From positions 62,001 to 126,000 of the forward strand of contig JBIQLG010000001.1 of the NCBI GenBank assembly GCA_044464485.1: a stretch of DNA of 64,000 bases, read 5' to 3'. The translations under genes and the position numbers were made by a program. Numbering within the stretch: position 1 is the stretch's first letter; each line of letters opens with the position of its first letter. Of the stretch, positions 16,054-24,876 are shown one piece after another. The stretch comes from Terrimesophilobacter sp044464485 (GTDB lineage: Bacteria; Actinomycetota; Actinomycetes; Actinomycetales; Microbacteriaceae). The notes beneath the pieces were generated by a model, which worked only from the letters and a program-made list of their open reading frames with translations, was not told the DNA's origin and did not search any database.

Positions 16054-16734
16054 ATGACCGTTTCCGACCCTACGCTCGACGTCGAGAGACTCATTCTGGA
16101 TGGCGGGGCACCGTGCGTCATCGGTTGCGATGAGGTCGGTCGCGGCGCCATCGCGGGGCCGGTGGCCGTAGGGATGTGCGTCGTGGATGCAACCGTCGAG
16201 ACAATCCCCGACGGGCTGAGAGACTCCAAAATGCTCAGTGAGAAGCGGCGTGAGCACATGGCTCCGCTCGCACGGGCGTGGGCGGTGCACAGCGCAGTCG
16301 GGCTCGCGAGTGCAGAAGAAATAGACCGGCTCGGCATCATTGCCTGCCTTGGACTCGCGGGAAAGCGTGCCCTCACCTCTCTTCATGCTGCCGGGATCCG
16401 CGTCGTCGATGGCGTCATTCTGCTGGATGGCCAGCATGATTGGCTGAATCCCGCGCTGAACACAAAACTGACGGTGCACACTCGCGTGAAGGGGGATCGC
16501 GATTGTGCGTCGATTGCGGCGGCATCCGTGCTCGCCAAGGTGCACCGGGATTCCCTCATGATCGCGGCTGATGCGCGCGAACCGGGTTACGGGTGGAGCG
16601 GGAACAAGGGCTACGGTGCCGCAGCGCACTTCGAAGCGATTGGCCGGCTAGGGGCGTCGAGCATTCACCGCGTGACATGGTTGAAGTCGCCAACTCCGCT
16701 TCTCGGCCCCGCGCCCAGCGTCGGGAACGCCTAG
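16054..16734 (+). CDS. rnhB: Ribonuclease HII
   Basis: A 226-residue enzyme that cuts RNA in RNA-DNA hybrids and removes misincorporated ribonucleotides. The catalytic DE pair is in IGCDEVGRGAIAGPVAVG, DSK in LRDSKMLSEKRRE, the third acidic residue in ILLDGQHDW, and the conserved GDRDCASIAAASVLAKVHRD follows. It is contiguous with lepB and precedes the DUF2469 gene, the standard actinobacterial order. Its TAG stop also begins a -10-like TAGGAT. Confidence 0.95.
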   Translation: MTVSDPTLDVERLILDGGAPCVIGCDEVGRGAIAGPVAVGMCVVDATVETIPDGLRDSKMLSEKRREHMAPLARAWAVHSAVGLASAEEIDRLGIIACLGLAGKRALTSLHAAGIRVVDGVILLDGQHDWLNPALNTKLTVHTRVKGDRDCASIAAASVLAKVHRDSLMIAADAREPGYGWSGNKGYGAAAHFEAIGRLGASSIHRVTWLKSPTPLLGPAPSVGNA

Positions 16735-16737
16735 GAT
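16732..16737 (+). promoter_or_regulatory. Predicted -10 element (TAGGAT), stop-codon nested
   Basis: TAGGAT starts with the rnhB stop and ends nine bases before ATG 16747. GAGGGG in the gap could alternatively act as a ribosome site for readthrough mRNA. Confidence 0.35.
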
Positions 16738-16746
16738 TGAGGGGCA

Positions 16747-17070
16747 ATGGATGACGAAGACTTCGAAGACTATGACCGCGAGGTTGAGCTGGCACTGTTC
16801 CGCGAATACCGGGATGTTGTCTCCCAGTTTCGCTATGTCGTGGAGACGGAGCGTCGGTTCTATCTGGCCAACGAAGTCGAGCTTGAGCGTCGGGACACGG
16901 AACACGATTTCTATTTCGAGCTCAACATGCACGACGTGTGGGTGTGGGATGTGTACCGCTCCGACCGTTTTGTGAAGTCGGTGCGGGTCCTCACCTTCAA
17001 GGACGTCAATGTTGAAGAGTTGAGCGCGAAGGAACTGGAGCTCCCCAAGGAGCTCGCACTCGACGAATAG
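16747..17070 (+). CDS. DUF2469 family protein
   Basis: A 107-residue acidic protein (MDDEDFEDYDREVELALFRE, then YVVETERRFYLANEVEL, then YFELNMHDVWVWDVYR). This is the small actinobacterial family constantly found after rnhB; its biochemical function is not established as far as I know. The C-terminus is rich in Glu and Leu. Length is normal. Confidence 0.9.
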   Translation: MDDEDFEDYDREVELALFREYRDVVSQFRYVVETERRFYLANEVELERRDTEHDFYFELNMHDVWVWDVYRSDRFVKSVRVLTFKDVNVEELSAKELELPKELALDE

Positions 17071-17133
17071 CCTCGACATCGATCACGCTCAGTCACTGTC
17101 GCCAAATAATTCCCACCACAACCGGAGCTTCCC

Positions 17134-18552
17134 GTGGAACCCACCGCTTTCGAGCGAAACGTCCCTTCCGACCAGATCATCGATGACGCACTCGAGGATT
17201 CGGTGCTCGCCCCTTTCTGGCTTGACGACACCCCGGCTCGCCGGTGGCCCCGATACAACGACGTTCAGGACTACGATCTCGTCGTCGTCGGCGGTGGCTT
17301 CGCCGGATTGTGGACGGCACTCATGGCAAAGCAGCGCGACGCTTCAACGCGCGTCGCACTGCTGGAGGCGGAGTCGATCGGCTGGGCGGCATCCGGTCGA
17401 AATGGCGGATTCTGCGAGGCCACACTCACCCACGGCGAGGTGAATGGCGCTCGGCGGTTCCCCAAGGAACTCGAGCTTCTCGATCGTCTGGGCCTGCAGA
17501 ATCTGGACGAAATCGAGCAGACCGTGTGGGAGCTCGGGCTCGATTGCGACTTCGAGCGTACGGGCGCGATCGCCGTGGCGGTGGAGCCGCACCAGGTCGA
17601 GTGGCTGGAAGAAGAAAAGGGCGCACCGCACAGCGTGTTCTTCGACCGTGACCAGATGCAGGCGGAAATTGCATCACCCACCTATCTGTCCGGCGTGTGG
17701 TCGAAACGTGATACGGCGATGGTGCATCCCGGCAAATTGGCGCACGAGCTGGCTCGGGCCTGCCACGAAGCGGGTGTTGACGTGTTTGAAAACTCACCCG
17801 TGCTGAAACTCGACAGCAAGCGCACGGGTCCGGTGATGGTACGTCTGGGCACGGGGGACATCCGTGCGAAGCGTGTCGCCCTGGCTACGAACGCATTTCC
17901 TTCGCTGCTCAAGCGGTACCGCTGGCACACGGTCCCCGTCTACGACTATGTGCTCATGACAGAGCCGCTCACGGATGCCCAGCTCGATTCGATCGGGTGG
18001 AAAAACCGGCAGGGTGTGAGCGATCTTGCCAACCAGTTCCACTATTACCGTCTGTCGAAGGACAACCGCATCCTGTTCGGCGGCTACGACGCGATCTACC
18101 ACTACGGGGGACGGATCCGGCCGGAGTACGAGGATCGTCCCGCGTCACACCGGTTGCTCGCACGCCACTTCTTCACGACATTCCCTCAATTGGAGGGTGT
18201 GAAATTCACGCACCGCTGGGCTGGCGTCATCGATACGTGCAGCCGGTTCACGGCGTTTTTCGGGCACGCACGCGGAGGTCGGGTTGCCCACGTTGCAGGG
18301 TTCACCGGGCTCGGTGTCGCCGGCACGAGGTTTGCCGCAAACGTCATGCTCGACCAGTTGTGGGGTTTGACGACCGAGCGCACGCAACTGAAGATGGTGA
18401 AGTCGCTGCCGATACCGTTCCCACCGGATCCGATCGCCTGGATGGGCGTTGAAGTCTCGCGGTGGGCGATGAACCGTGCGGACCATAAGAAGGGCAAGCG
18501 CAACCTCGTGCTGCGAACCCTGGATGCGCTCGGCCTCGGGTTCGACTCGTGA
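17134..18552 (+). CDS. FAD-dependent amine-oxidase-like oxidoreductase (DAO family)
   Basis: A 472-residue flavoprotein. The dinucleotide-binding site VVVGGGFAGLWTALMAK lies near residue 50, with the acidic residue ending strand two in VALLEAES, and GWAASGRNGGFCEA, typical of DadA/PuuB-like enzymes, near 85. The C-terminal HVAGFTGLGVAGTRFAANVM is the second FAD-contact segment. The family deaminates or demethylates small amines such as gamma-glutamylputrescine or sarcosine; the substrate here is not evident. A GGAG ribosome site precedes GTG 17134. The stop overlaps the cupin start, so the two are coupled. Confidence 0.85.
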   Translation: MEPTAFERNVPSDQIIDDALEDSVLAPFWLDDTPARRWPRYNDVQDYDLVVVGGGFAGLWTALMAKQRDASTRVALLEAESIGWAASGRNGGFCEATLTHGEVNGARRFPKELELLDRLGLQNLDEIEQTVWELGLDCDFERTGAIAVAVEPHQVEWLEEEKGAPHSVFFDRDQMQAEIASPTYLSGVWSKRDTAMVHPGKLAHELARACHEAGVDVFENSPVLKLDSKRTGPVMVRLGTGDIRAKRVALATNAFPSLLKRYRWHTVPVYDYVLMTEPLTDAQLDSIGWKNRQGVSDLANQFHYYRLSKDNRILFGGYDAIYHYGGRIRPEYEDRPASHRLLARHFFTTFPQLEGVKFTHRWAGVIDTCSRFTAFFGHARGGRVAHVAGFTGLGVAGTRFAANVMLDQLWGLTTERTQLKMVKSLPIPFPPDPIAWMGVEVSRWAMNRADHKKGKRNLVLRTLDALGLGFDS

Positions 18553-18908
18553 TGCGCGCCGAGTCTCGCGACTTCGACGACGGTGCCGTCGTCGACGCTC
18601 TGCAGTTGGATCTCCTTCATTCGCTCGTCCCGGCGGAGCAGGTAGAGCAGGGGTCTCCTTCGACAAGCGCGGTGGCGCTCGGCGAGTTCAGGGGCAGCGA
18701 AGTCGGTGTATGGGAACTCACGCCGGGAACAGTGACGGATGTCGAGTCCGAAGAACTCTTCATCGTGTTGTCGGGTGCAGCGACGGTGTTGTTCGTCGAC
18801 GAGGACCGCACAGTTCATCTCGGCCCCGGTTCCGTCATGCGGCTGGAAGCCGGCCAGCGCACGGTGTGGACGGTGACGGAAACCCTGCGCAAGATTTACG
18901 TCGCCTGA
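18549..18908 (+). CDS. Cupin-domain protein
   Basis: A 119-residue single-domain cupin of the (S)-ureidoglycine aminohydrolase-like, DUF861 type (GVWELTPGTVTDVESEELFI, then GSVMRLEAGQRTVWTVTETL). The usual metal-binding histidines of enzymatic cupins are largely absent (ESEE, no HxH), as in this subfamily. GTG 18549 overlaps the oxidoreductase stop by four bases; ATG 18552 is the alternative. Co-translation suggests a role with the flavoprotein in amine metabolism (inference). Confidence 0.8.
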   Translation: MMRAESRDFDDGAVVDALQLDLLHSLVPAEQVEQGSPSTSAVALGEFRGSEVGVWELTPGTVTDVESEELFIVLSGAATVLFVDEDRTVHLGPGSVMRLEAGQRTVWTVTETLRKIYVA

Positions 18909-19001
18909 GACCGCGGATCGCCTCCACTCCTGCACAATCGGCCACGATCAGGCCAGTCAACGGATGACGACCCTCGCGCGCTGACAGCTCGTACGCTCGG
19001 G

Positions 19002-19007
19002 CATTCT
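19002..19007 (+). promoter_or_regulatory. Predicted -10 element (CATTCT)
   Basis: CATTCT is six bases (CGACCC) upstream of ATG 19014. The first base departs from TANNNT. Confidence 0.3.
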
Positions 19008-19013
19008 CGACCC

Positions 19014-19370
19014 ATGGCGGCAAAAGATGACCTGGGCAGGCGCGGTGAAAGCCTTGCCGAGCAGTTCCTCGTGGACGCCGGCTACACGGTCCTTGACCGC
19101 AATTGGCGCTGCGCTCGCGGCGAGATCGATTTGGTCGCGCGCGACGGCGACGACACGGTGTTCATCGAAGTCAAGACGCGCTCGAGCACAGCGTTTGGGC
19201 ATCCGTTCGAGGCGATCACGGAACCAAAGCTTGCGAGGTTGAAACGACTCGCGATGGCCTGGTGCGACGCGCACTCGCATCATCGCGGAACCGTCCGCAT
19301 CGATGCGATTTCGGTCATCGCGAGGCCGGGCCGCCCGGTGTGCATCGAGCATTTGCAACGGGTGTCCTGA
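19014..19370 (+). CDS. YraN family (UPF0102) nuclease-fold protein
   Basis: A 118-residue protein with a restriction-endonuclease-like core: RGESLAEQFLVDAGYTVLDR, then GEIDLVARDGDDTVFIEVKTR, giving the E...D...ExK active-site arrangement. Its cellular role is not settled; the gene is widely linked to comM/dprA and rnhB. The stop overlaps the comM ATG by one base (TGATG). Confidence 0.92.
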   Translation: MAAKDDLGRRGESLAEQFLVDAGYTVLDRNWRCARGEIDLVARDGDDTVFIEVKTRSSTAFGHPFEAITEPKLARLKRLAMAWCDAHSHHRGTVRIDAISVIARPGRPVCIEHLQRVS

Positions 19371-20905
19371 TGGCGGTGGGGCGTACCCAGGCCATTGCGC
19401 TGCTCGGTTTGCAAGGTGCCGTCGTCGAGATCGAGGCTGACTATTCGTCACAGTTGCCCAAGTTCGTGCTCATCGGGCTGCCGGATGCCGCCCTCGGAGA
19501 AGCTCGGGACCGAGTGCTTGCCGCGGCGGCAAACTCCGGATGTGACCTGCCGAGCAGACGGTTGACGGTCAACCTTTCGCCTGCGGCGTTGCCCAAGCAG
19601 GGCTCCGGGTTTGACCTGGGCATCGCGCTTGCCACGCTCGCGGCGGCGGGAACGGTTTCGGCGGAGTCGATTGCCAGCGTCGTTCACCTTGGAGAGCTGG
19701 GGCTCGACGGAAGGCTCAGACCGATTACCGGAATTCTTCCGGCGGTTTCGTCGGCAGCGGCAGCCGGTTTTGCCTCGGTCATGGTCCCATCGGGAAACGC
19801 CGCGGAGGCCGCGCTCGTTCCCGGCATTCGAATCGTGCCGGTTGCGTCGCTGCGCGCCGCCGCCATTTGGCATGGCGCCGACCTCGAACCCATCGCCGTT
19901 GAGCCCATCGGCGTCGCGCAGCCCGCAGATACCACGCAGGATGCTCTCGATCTCTCCGATGTCATCGGGAATGCCGACGCCGTGGAAGCACTGATTGTTG
20001 CGGCGGCCGGCGGCCACCACATGTTTCTGCTTGGTCCGCCAGGTTCCGGCAAGACGATGCTGGCGTCCCGCATGCCGGGAATCCTCCCCGATTTGAATGC
20101 AGCTGACGCGCTCGAGGTGAGCTCGATTCGTTCACTGTGCGGGTTGCCGGTTGGGCGCACGCTGGTCACGCGCCCGCCGTGGGAATCGCCGCACCACACC
20201 GCCACGGCCGCTGCGCTCATTGGGGGAGGAAGCAAACACATTCGCCCAGGGGCGGCCGCACGTGCAAGCAGCGGCGTGCTTTTTCTCGACGAAGCACCAG
20301 AATTCAACAGCTCCGTGTTGGATGCCTTGCGTCAACCTCTCGAATCTGGCGTGATCAGCATTCATCGGGCGAACGCGGTTGCGCACTTTCCGGGCCGATT
20401 CCAACTGATTCTCGCCGCAAATCCGTGTCCGTGCGGGCAATACGGTGCACGCGACTCCGAGTGCACCTGCACGCCGAGCGCGAGGCGACGATATTTGGCG
20501 CGCCTTTCGGGCCCGCTTCTTGACCGCATCGACATCCAGTTGCGCGTGCAGCGGATCACGAGTGCGCAATTGAGGCTTGCGCACGAACGACCGCGGGTGA
20601 CGTCCACTCACGCGCGGGCACGAGTCGTGGCGGCGCGAAACAGGGCAGCCGAAAGGCTTTCGGGGACACCGTGGCAGACGAATTCACACGTGCCCGGCGC
20701 CTGGCTCCGTGGCCGACACGCGCGTCTGAGCCCCGTCGTCACGGCGACAATCGACCGCGCTCTGGAGCGCGGCGGAATCACCATGCGCGGGTATGACCGT
20801 GTTTTGAGACTCGGCTGGACGCTCGCCGACCTCGACGACGCCGCAACCCCGTCTGCCGATCACATTGGTCGCGCTCTCTACCTCAGAAAGGCACTCTCCT
20901 CATGA
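19370..20905 (+). CDS. comM: ComM/YifB-family AAA+ Mg-chelatase-like ATPase
   Basis: A 511-residue protein. The N-terminal Lon-protease-like ChlI domain (about 1-165) is followed by an AAA+ module with Walker A GPPGSGKTML (about 220), Walker B VLFLDEAPEF and a sensor region NPCPCGQYG. A cysteine cluster (CPCGQYGARDSECTC) and a C-terminal Mg-chelatase domain (GITMRGYDRVLRLGWTLADL) complete it. ComM is a hexameric helicase that drives branch migration of incoming DNA in natural transformation. It sits between yraN and dprA with overlapping ends. Confidence 0.93.
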   Translation: MAVGRTQAIALLGLQGAVVEIEADYSSQLPKFVLIGLPDAALGEARDRVLAAAANSGCDLPSRRLTVNLSPAALPKQGSGFDLGIALATLAAAGTVSAESIASVVHLGELGLDGRLRPITGILPAVSSAAAAGFASVMVPSGNAAEAALVPGIRIVPVASLRAAAIWHGADLEPIAVEPIGVAQPADTTQDALDLSDVIGNADAVEALIVAAAGGHHMFLLGPPGSGKTMLASRMPGILPDLNAADALEVSSIRSLCGLPVGRTLVTRPPWESPHHTATAAALIGGGSKHIRPGAAARASSGVLFLDEAPEFNSSVLDALRQPLESGVISIHRANAVAHFPGRFQLILAANPCPCGQYGARDSECTCTPSARRRYLARLSGPLLDRIDIQLRVQRITSAQLRLAHERPRVTSTHARARVVAARNRAAERLSGTPWQTNSHVPGAWLRGRHARLSPVVTATIDRALERGGITMRGYDRVLRLGWTLADLDDAATPSADHIGRALYLRKALSS

Positions 20906-22155
20906 GCATTCTCGGATTGAAAGAAGCGGAAGTGGCCCCCCTCGTGCGAGCGATAGCGGGTGACGATCTTGCCGGCGACGAACTGTGGGAACGGTTTGCT
21001 CGCGCGGCATGGACCGGGATCGTGGAGCCCGGTGATCGCGTCGCGGGCGCGCTCATCGCGTGCATGGGTTCGACCCAGGCCCTTGACGCGCTTGTCTCTC
21101 GTGCGAGCGCAGAAAGCCTCGTGGCCGCCGCCGCAGGTGACGCGACTCTTGAAGAAGTGAGTCAGGCGTTGGACCGCTGGCTTCCGCGGCTCCAGTCACG
21201 CACCGCCTTGCTCGCGCTGAAGCAAGCAAGTCGGTACGGTGTTCGATTGCTCGTGCCGGCTGACCCGGGGTGGCCCGCTGGCCTTTGCGATCTCGGCCCG
21301 CACGCGCCACTGGCGTTGTGGGTGAGGGGAAACGAGCGCACTCTCGGCACGAGCAGTGATTCGATGGCTTTGGTCGGTGCACGAGCCGCCACAGGGTATG
21401 GAGAGCATGTCACGATGGAGGCCTCTGCGGGGCTCGTCGATCGCGGGTACACGATAGTTTCCGGAGCAGCATACGGAGTTGACGGAATGGCTCATCGCGC
21501 GGCGCTCGCCAGCTCGGGTCAGACCATTGCGGTACTGGCCGGCGGCGTCGATCGCTTTTATCCGAGCGGGCACGAGGCATTGCTCACGCGAATAGTGGAG
21601 GAGGGGGCGGTGGTTTCAGAGCTGCCTTGCGGTGCAGCGCCAACGAAGTGGCGGTTCCTGCAACGTAATCGACTCATAGCGGCGATGAGTCGGGCAACCG
21701 TGGTACTCGAGGCGGGCTGGCGTTCCGGTTCGCTCAACACGGCGGGCCATGCTGCAGCTCTCGGGCGTCCGCTCGGTGCTGTGCCGGGACCCGTGACGAG
21801 TGCGGCTTCGGCGGGATGCCACCGACTCATCCGCGAGTTTGACGCGGTATGCGTGACCAATGCGGACGAGATGGCGCAATTGGCCCCGCTCGTGCCCACT
21901 TCCGATAGTCACGCGAGCGGCACCGCAAACCACCACGGTTCGACACCCGCCGGAACATCACCTGATCCATCCACGAGTGAGAACACGGTGAACCTTCGAA
22001 TCTTGGACGCTCTCAGCGCGAGATCGCCGAGGCTCGTCGACGACATTGCCGCTCGCGCGGGCCTGTCAGTCGCATCCGTGCAGTCGATGCTCGGCAGGAT
22101 GCACGTTGAAGGTTCGGCGCGGGAGAAGCACGGCGGTTGGATCAAGGCGACGTAA
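20902..22155 (+). CDS. dprA: DNA-processing protein DprA
   Basis: A 417-residue protein that loads RecA onto incoming single-stranded DNA. The Rossmann-like fold is clear: SMALVGARAATGYGEHVTME, IVSGAAYGVDGMAHRAAL, IAVLAGGVDRFYP, then RFLQRNRLIAAMSRATVVLE and GSLNTAGHAAALGRPLGAVPG. The C-terminal 60 residues form a winged-helix (ILDALSARSPRLVDDIAARA). A helical N-terminal region precedes the core. The start ATG overlaps the comM stop by four bases. Confidence 0.95.
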   Translation: MSILGLKEAEVAPLVRAIAGDDLAGDELWERFARAAWTGIVEPGDRVAGALIACMGSTQALDALVSRASAESLVAAAAGDATLEEVSQALDRWLPRLQSRTALLALKQASRYGVRLLVPADPGWPAGLCDLGPHAPLALWVRGNERTLGTSSDSMALVGARAATGYGEHVTMEASAGLVDRGYTIVSGAAYGVDGMAHRAALASSGQTIAVLAGGVDRFYPSGHEALLTRIVEEGAVVSELPCGAAPTKWRFLQRNRLIAAMSRATVVLEAGWRSGSLNTAGHAAALGRPLGAVPGPVTSAASAGCHRLIREFDAVCVTNADEMAQLAPLVPTSDSHASGTANHHGSTPAGTSPDPSTSENTVNLRILDALSARSPRLVDDIAARAGLSVASVQSMLGRMHVEGSAREKHGGWIKAT

Positions 22156-22235
22156 GCTCCGTGCGAGTCGGTGCGACCATCTAACCTAAGAATGGACGAT
22201 GGCTCACGGCACGAGGGAAGGCGGAGCGGTCACAC

Positions 22236-22892
22236 ATGGGACTTCGAGCTCGCTGGCGCCTCTTCCCGCGCTGGCGCAAACGCGGCCGCACCCAGCGACC
22301 GTTTGACGAGAAGCTCCTGCCACCGACAGAATTCCTCACGGTAGCCGAATCCACTGAGGAAGGATTGCTGCTCACCGAATACGCGTGCCGAATGGCGGTG
22401 AAAAACCGGTTTATCAAGAAGATTCTCGCGGACAAGACCCCGTGGTTCATCGAACAATCCCTCGACGACGCCCGCGAGGCCCTCCGAGCTCTTGCGCGCG
22501 AGTCGGAGAACGACGCCCGCAACCTCGAGATCCTCATCGACAAATATCGAAACAATCCCCACGCCGAAGCCGACTCTCACGGCTACGGTTTCGGAGACAT
22601 CGACAACATGGAGCACCGACGAGAAGTCTCGCAGCGAATAGCGGAGCGGTTGCGGGAACAAAGCGACGACAATGAGTATCTGGCCGAGCTCGTCGAAAAA
22701 GCCAGGCGCGACGCGTGGCGGGAAATTTCCGCAAACATTGAACATAATCTCGACGTCGAATACTTCCCGCTCGATGAAGAATATGAGCGAAATCGTGAAG
22801 ACCGGTTACGCGCCTTCATAGAAGAAGACCTCGCCTCTCTTCTTGAGGAGTCGGCAGACCTTGGCCACTCCAGCGAAACCACTGCCCTCTAA
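22236..22892 (+). CDS. Hypothetical acidic helical protein
   Basis: A 218-residue, highly charged, mainly alpha-helical protein. A basic N-terminus (LRARWRLFPRWRKRGRTQRP) precedes a body rich in Glu, Asp, Arg and Ala (DDAREALRALARESENDARN; AERLREQSDDNEYLAELVEK). There is no membrane segment. Similar proteins occur in Microbacteriaceae, where they are often given an unconvincing enzyme name; I would not assign a function. The codon pattern fits a real gene. The stop TAA forms the start of the next gene's -10-like element. Confidence 0.7.
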   Translation: MGLRARWRLFPRWRKRGRTQRPFDEKLLPPTEFLTVAESTEEGLLLTEYACRMAVKNRFIKKILADKTPWFIEQSLDDAREALRALARESENDARNLEILIDKYRNNPHAEADSHGYGFGDIDNMEHRREVSQRIAERLREQSDDNEYLAELVEKARRDAWREISANIEHNLDVEYFPLDEEYERNREDRLRAFIEEDLASLLEESADLGHSSETTAL

Positions 22893-22895
22893 ACT
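22890..22895 (+). promoter_or_regulatory. Predicted -10 element (TAAACT), stop-codon nested
   Basis: TAAACT begins with the upstream stop TAA and is followed by six bases (TGAGCA) and ATG 22902. Confidence 0.5.
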
Positions 22896-22901
22896 TGAGC
22901 A

Positions 22902-23834
22902 ATGATTCAGCTCGGTCAGTACCCCTCGGCGCGCCACGTTGTCGCCCACATCAGTGACACCCATTTTCTGGGCGGAGCGCGGCCGCTGTACGGGAGCGTG
23001 CAGACGGATGCCCACCTCCGCGGTGCGCTGGCCCAGCTCGAGGCATCCGGAGTCAAGCCCGAAGCGATAATCTTCACGGGCGACCTCGCCGACCTCGGCG
23101 AACCGGATGCCTACGTGCGGCTCCGCGCCCTCGTCGAGCCGGTCGCTGAAAGGCTTGGTTCGCACATCATCTGGGTCATGGGCAATCACGATGAACGCCT
23201 GCAATACTCGCACCAGCTTTTTGATGTTGCGCCCACCGAAGAACCTCAGGACCGCGTCTACGATCTGGGCGGTCTGCGGATTATTTCGCTGGACACGACG
23301 GTGCCCGGCTACCACCACGGAGACCTCAGCGATGCGCAACTGGAGTGGTTGAAGGGCGAGCTGTCGACACCGGCCGCGCACGGCACCCTTGTTGCGGTGC
23401 ACCATCCGCCGATCCCCACCCCCATGCTTGAGGCCATGGGCATGCTGGAACTTCAGGATCAAAACCGTCTGGCCGATGTGCTCGAGGGCACCGACGTAAG
23501 GGCGATCCTCGCCGGCCACTTGCACTATTCCACCCACAGTACTTTTGCGGGTATACCGGTTTCCGTGGCCGCGGCAACGTGTTACACGCTCAACGTGACA
23601 GCACGCGACCGAATTCTCTCCGGTGTCGACTTCGGTCAGGCATTCAATCTGGTGCACGTCTACGATGATCGGGTCGTCCATTCCATAGTCCCGGTCGGTG
23701 ATGCACCTGAGGTCACGGGTTTCTCCGCCGAAGGCTGGGCACACATCGAAGCCATGAGTCCGCAGCAACGGCGGGAGATGTTCTCCAATAAGCGGTCCTC
23801 GTTCAATAGCGCAGAAGCCCAAAGCTCCGAGTGA
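22902..23834 (+). CDS. Calcineurin-like metallophosphoesterase (CpdA-like phosphodiesterase)
   Basis: A 310-residue dinuclear metallophosphoesterase. All five motifs are in place: HISDTHFLGG, IFTGDLADLGE, WVMGNHDER, VAVHHPPIP, and ILAGHLHYSTHSTF. The arrangement matches the cyclic-nucleotide phosphodiesterase class III family (CpdA, Rv0805), so cAMP or another phosphodiester is a likely substrate; specificity is not proven by sequence. It has no signal peptide, so it is probably cytoplasmic. Confidence 0.9.
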   Translation: MIQLGQYPSARHVVAHISDTHFLGGARPLYGSVQTDAHLRGALAQLEASGVKPEAIIFTGDLADLGEPDAYVRLRALVEPVAERLGSHIIWVMGNHDERLQYSHQLFDVAPTEEPQDRVYDLGGLRIISLDTTVPGYHHGDLSDAQLEWLKGELSTPAAHGTLVAVHHPPIPTPMLEAMGMLELQDQNRLADVLEGTDVRAILAGHLHYSTHSTFAGIPVSVAAATCYTLNVTARDRILSGVDFGQAFNLVHVYDDRVVHSIVPVGDAPEVTGFSAEGWAHIEAMSPQQRREMFSNKRSSFNSAEAQSSE

Positions 23835-23882
23835 TGCGGCGCGCATGCGCCAGGATCGGTCATGGTGCGCAACGATGGAAGC

Positions 23883-24827
23883 ATGGCGTTCGAGCGCGCG
23901 GTCGCGGAGTTCATCGCCCACCTCAGACATGAGCGCGGGCTGAGTGACCACACTGTCCGCTCCTATCGCGGCGACCTTGAGGCTCTGGACGATTTCGCGA
24001 CGCGGCGCGGTGTCCGCGGCCTTGGCGGGGTCGATCTCGAACTGTTGCGGGACTGGCTCTGGCAGGCGTCCCAGGACAATGCGGCGAAGTCCACGCTCGC
24101 GCGGCGTACGGCAGCGGTGCGGAACTTCACTGCCTGGGCCGTCCGCGCGGGCCTTGCCGACACGGATGCGGGAGCGAGACTGCGTGCGCCGAAACCGGAT
24201 TCCCGTTTGCCCAGAGTCCTCACACGGCCGCAAGTCAACTCGATCCTTGACTCCCTGAGTGCGCTCGCAACCACCGGTGATCCCGTGGCAGTGAGGAATC
24301 TTGCGATTGTCGAACTGCTCTACGCCTCGGCGCTTCGCGTCAGTGAACTTGCGGGGCTTGACCTTGACGGGATCGACCTTGGGCGGCGGACGGTCCGGGT
24401 CACGGGGAAAGGCTCAAAAGAGCGGGTGGTTCCCTTCGGAGTTCCGGCAGCAAAGGCCCTCGTCAACTATCTGGACAACGCGCGACAACTGCTGCTGGCC
24501 GCATCAACGCCTCCCCCCGGGAGCGCACACGACGTAAGACTTGCGCCAACATCCGCAGTTTTTCTCGGCGCGCAGGGCAAACGAATCGGCACGCGCACGG
24601 TGTATCAACTCATCGCGAGCCTCCTGGCGGATATGCCCGGAACGGGGCCGTCCGGGCCGCACGCCCTCCGTCACACCGCGGCCACTCATCTTCTGGACGG
24701 CGGAGCCGACTTGCGTGCGGTGCAGGAGTTGCTGGGCCACTCGAGCCTCGGCACCACGCAGATTTACACGCACGTTTCGGCGGAGCGATTGAAAGAGAGC
24801 TACCGGATGGCCCACCCCCGCGCATAG
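23883..24827 (+). CDS. xerC: Tyrosine recombinase XerC
   Basis: About 314 residues. The N-terminal core-binding SAM-like domain (about 1-95) is followed by the catalytic domain with arginine in SALRVSELAG, lysine in GKGSKERVVPF, HALRH, HSSLGTTQ and the nucleophile tyrosine in IYTHVSAERL. XerC with XerD resolves chromosome dimers at dif. ATG 23883 has GATGGAAG upstream. The in-frame ATG 23862 lies five bases after CAGGAT and could be a leaderless alternative. The neighbourhood (dprA upstream, rpsB downstream) is the usual actinobacterial position. Confidence 0.92.
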   Translation: MAFERAVAEFIAHLRHERGLSDHTVRSYRGDLEALDDFATRRGVRGLGGVDLELLRDWLWQASQDNAAKSTLARRTAAVRNFTAWAVRAGLADTDAGARLRAPKPDSRLPRVLTRPQVNSILDSLSALATTGDPVAVRNLAIVELLYASALRVSELAGLDLDGIDLGRRTVRVTGKGSKERVVPFGVPAAKALVNYLDNARQLLLAASTPPPGSAHDVRLAPTSAVFLGAQGKRIGTRTVYQLIASLLADMPGTGPSGPHALRHTAATHLLDGGADLRAVQELLGHSSLGTTQIYTHVSAERLKESYRMAHPRA

Positions 24828-24876
24828 CCCTCGATACACGCCGCCTTGGCTGCTTCCCTCCCGGAGGCAAAGGGCG

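Noticed and set aside
22806..24233. 475-codon minus-strand frame opposite the phosphoesterase and xerC
   Set aside because: Shadow of two certain genes on the plus strand; no conserved motif or start signal.
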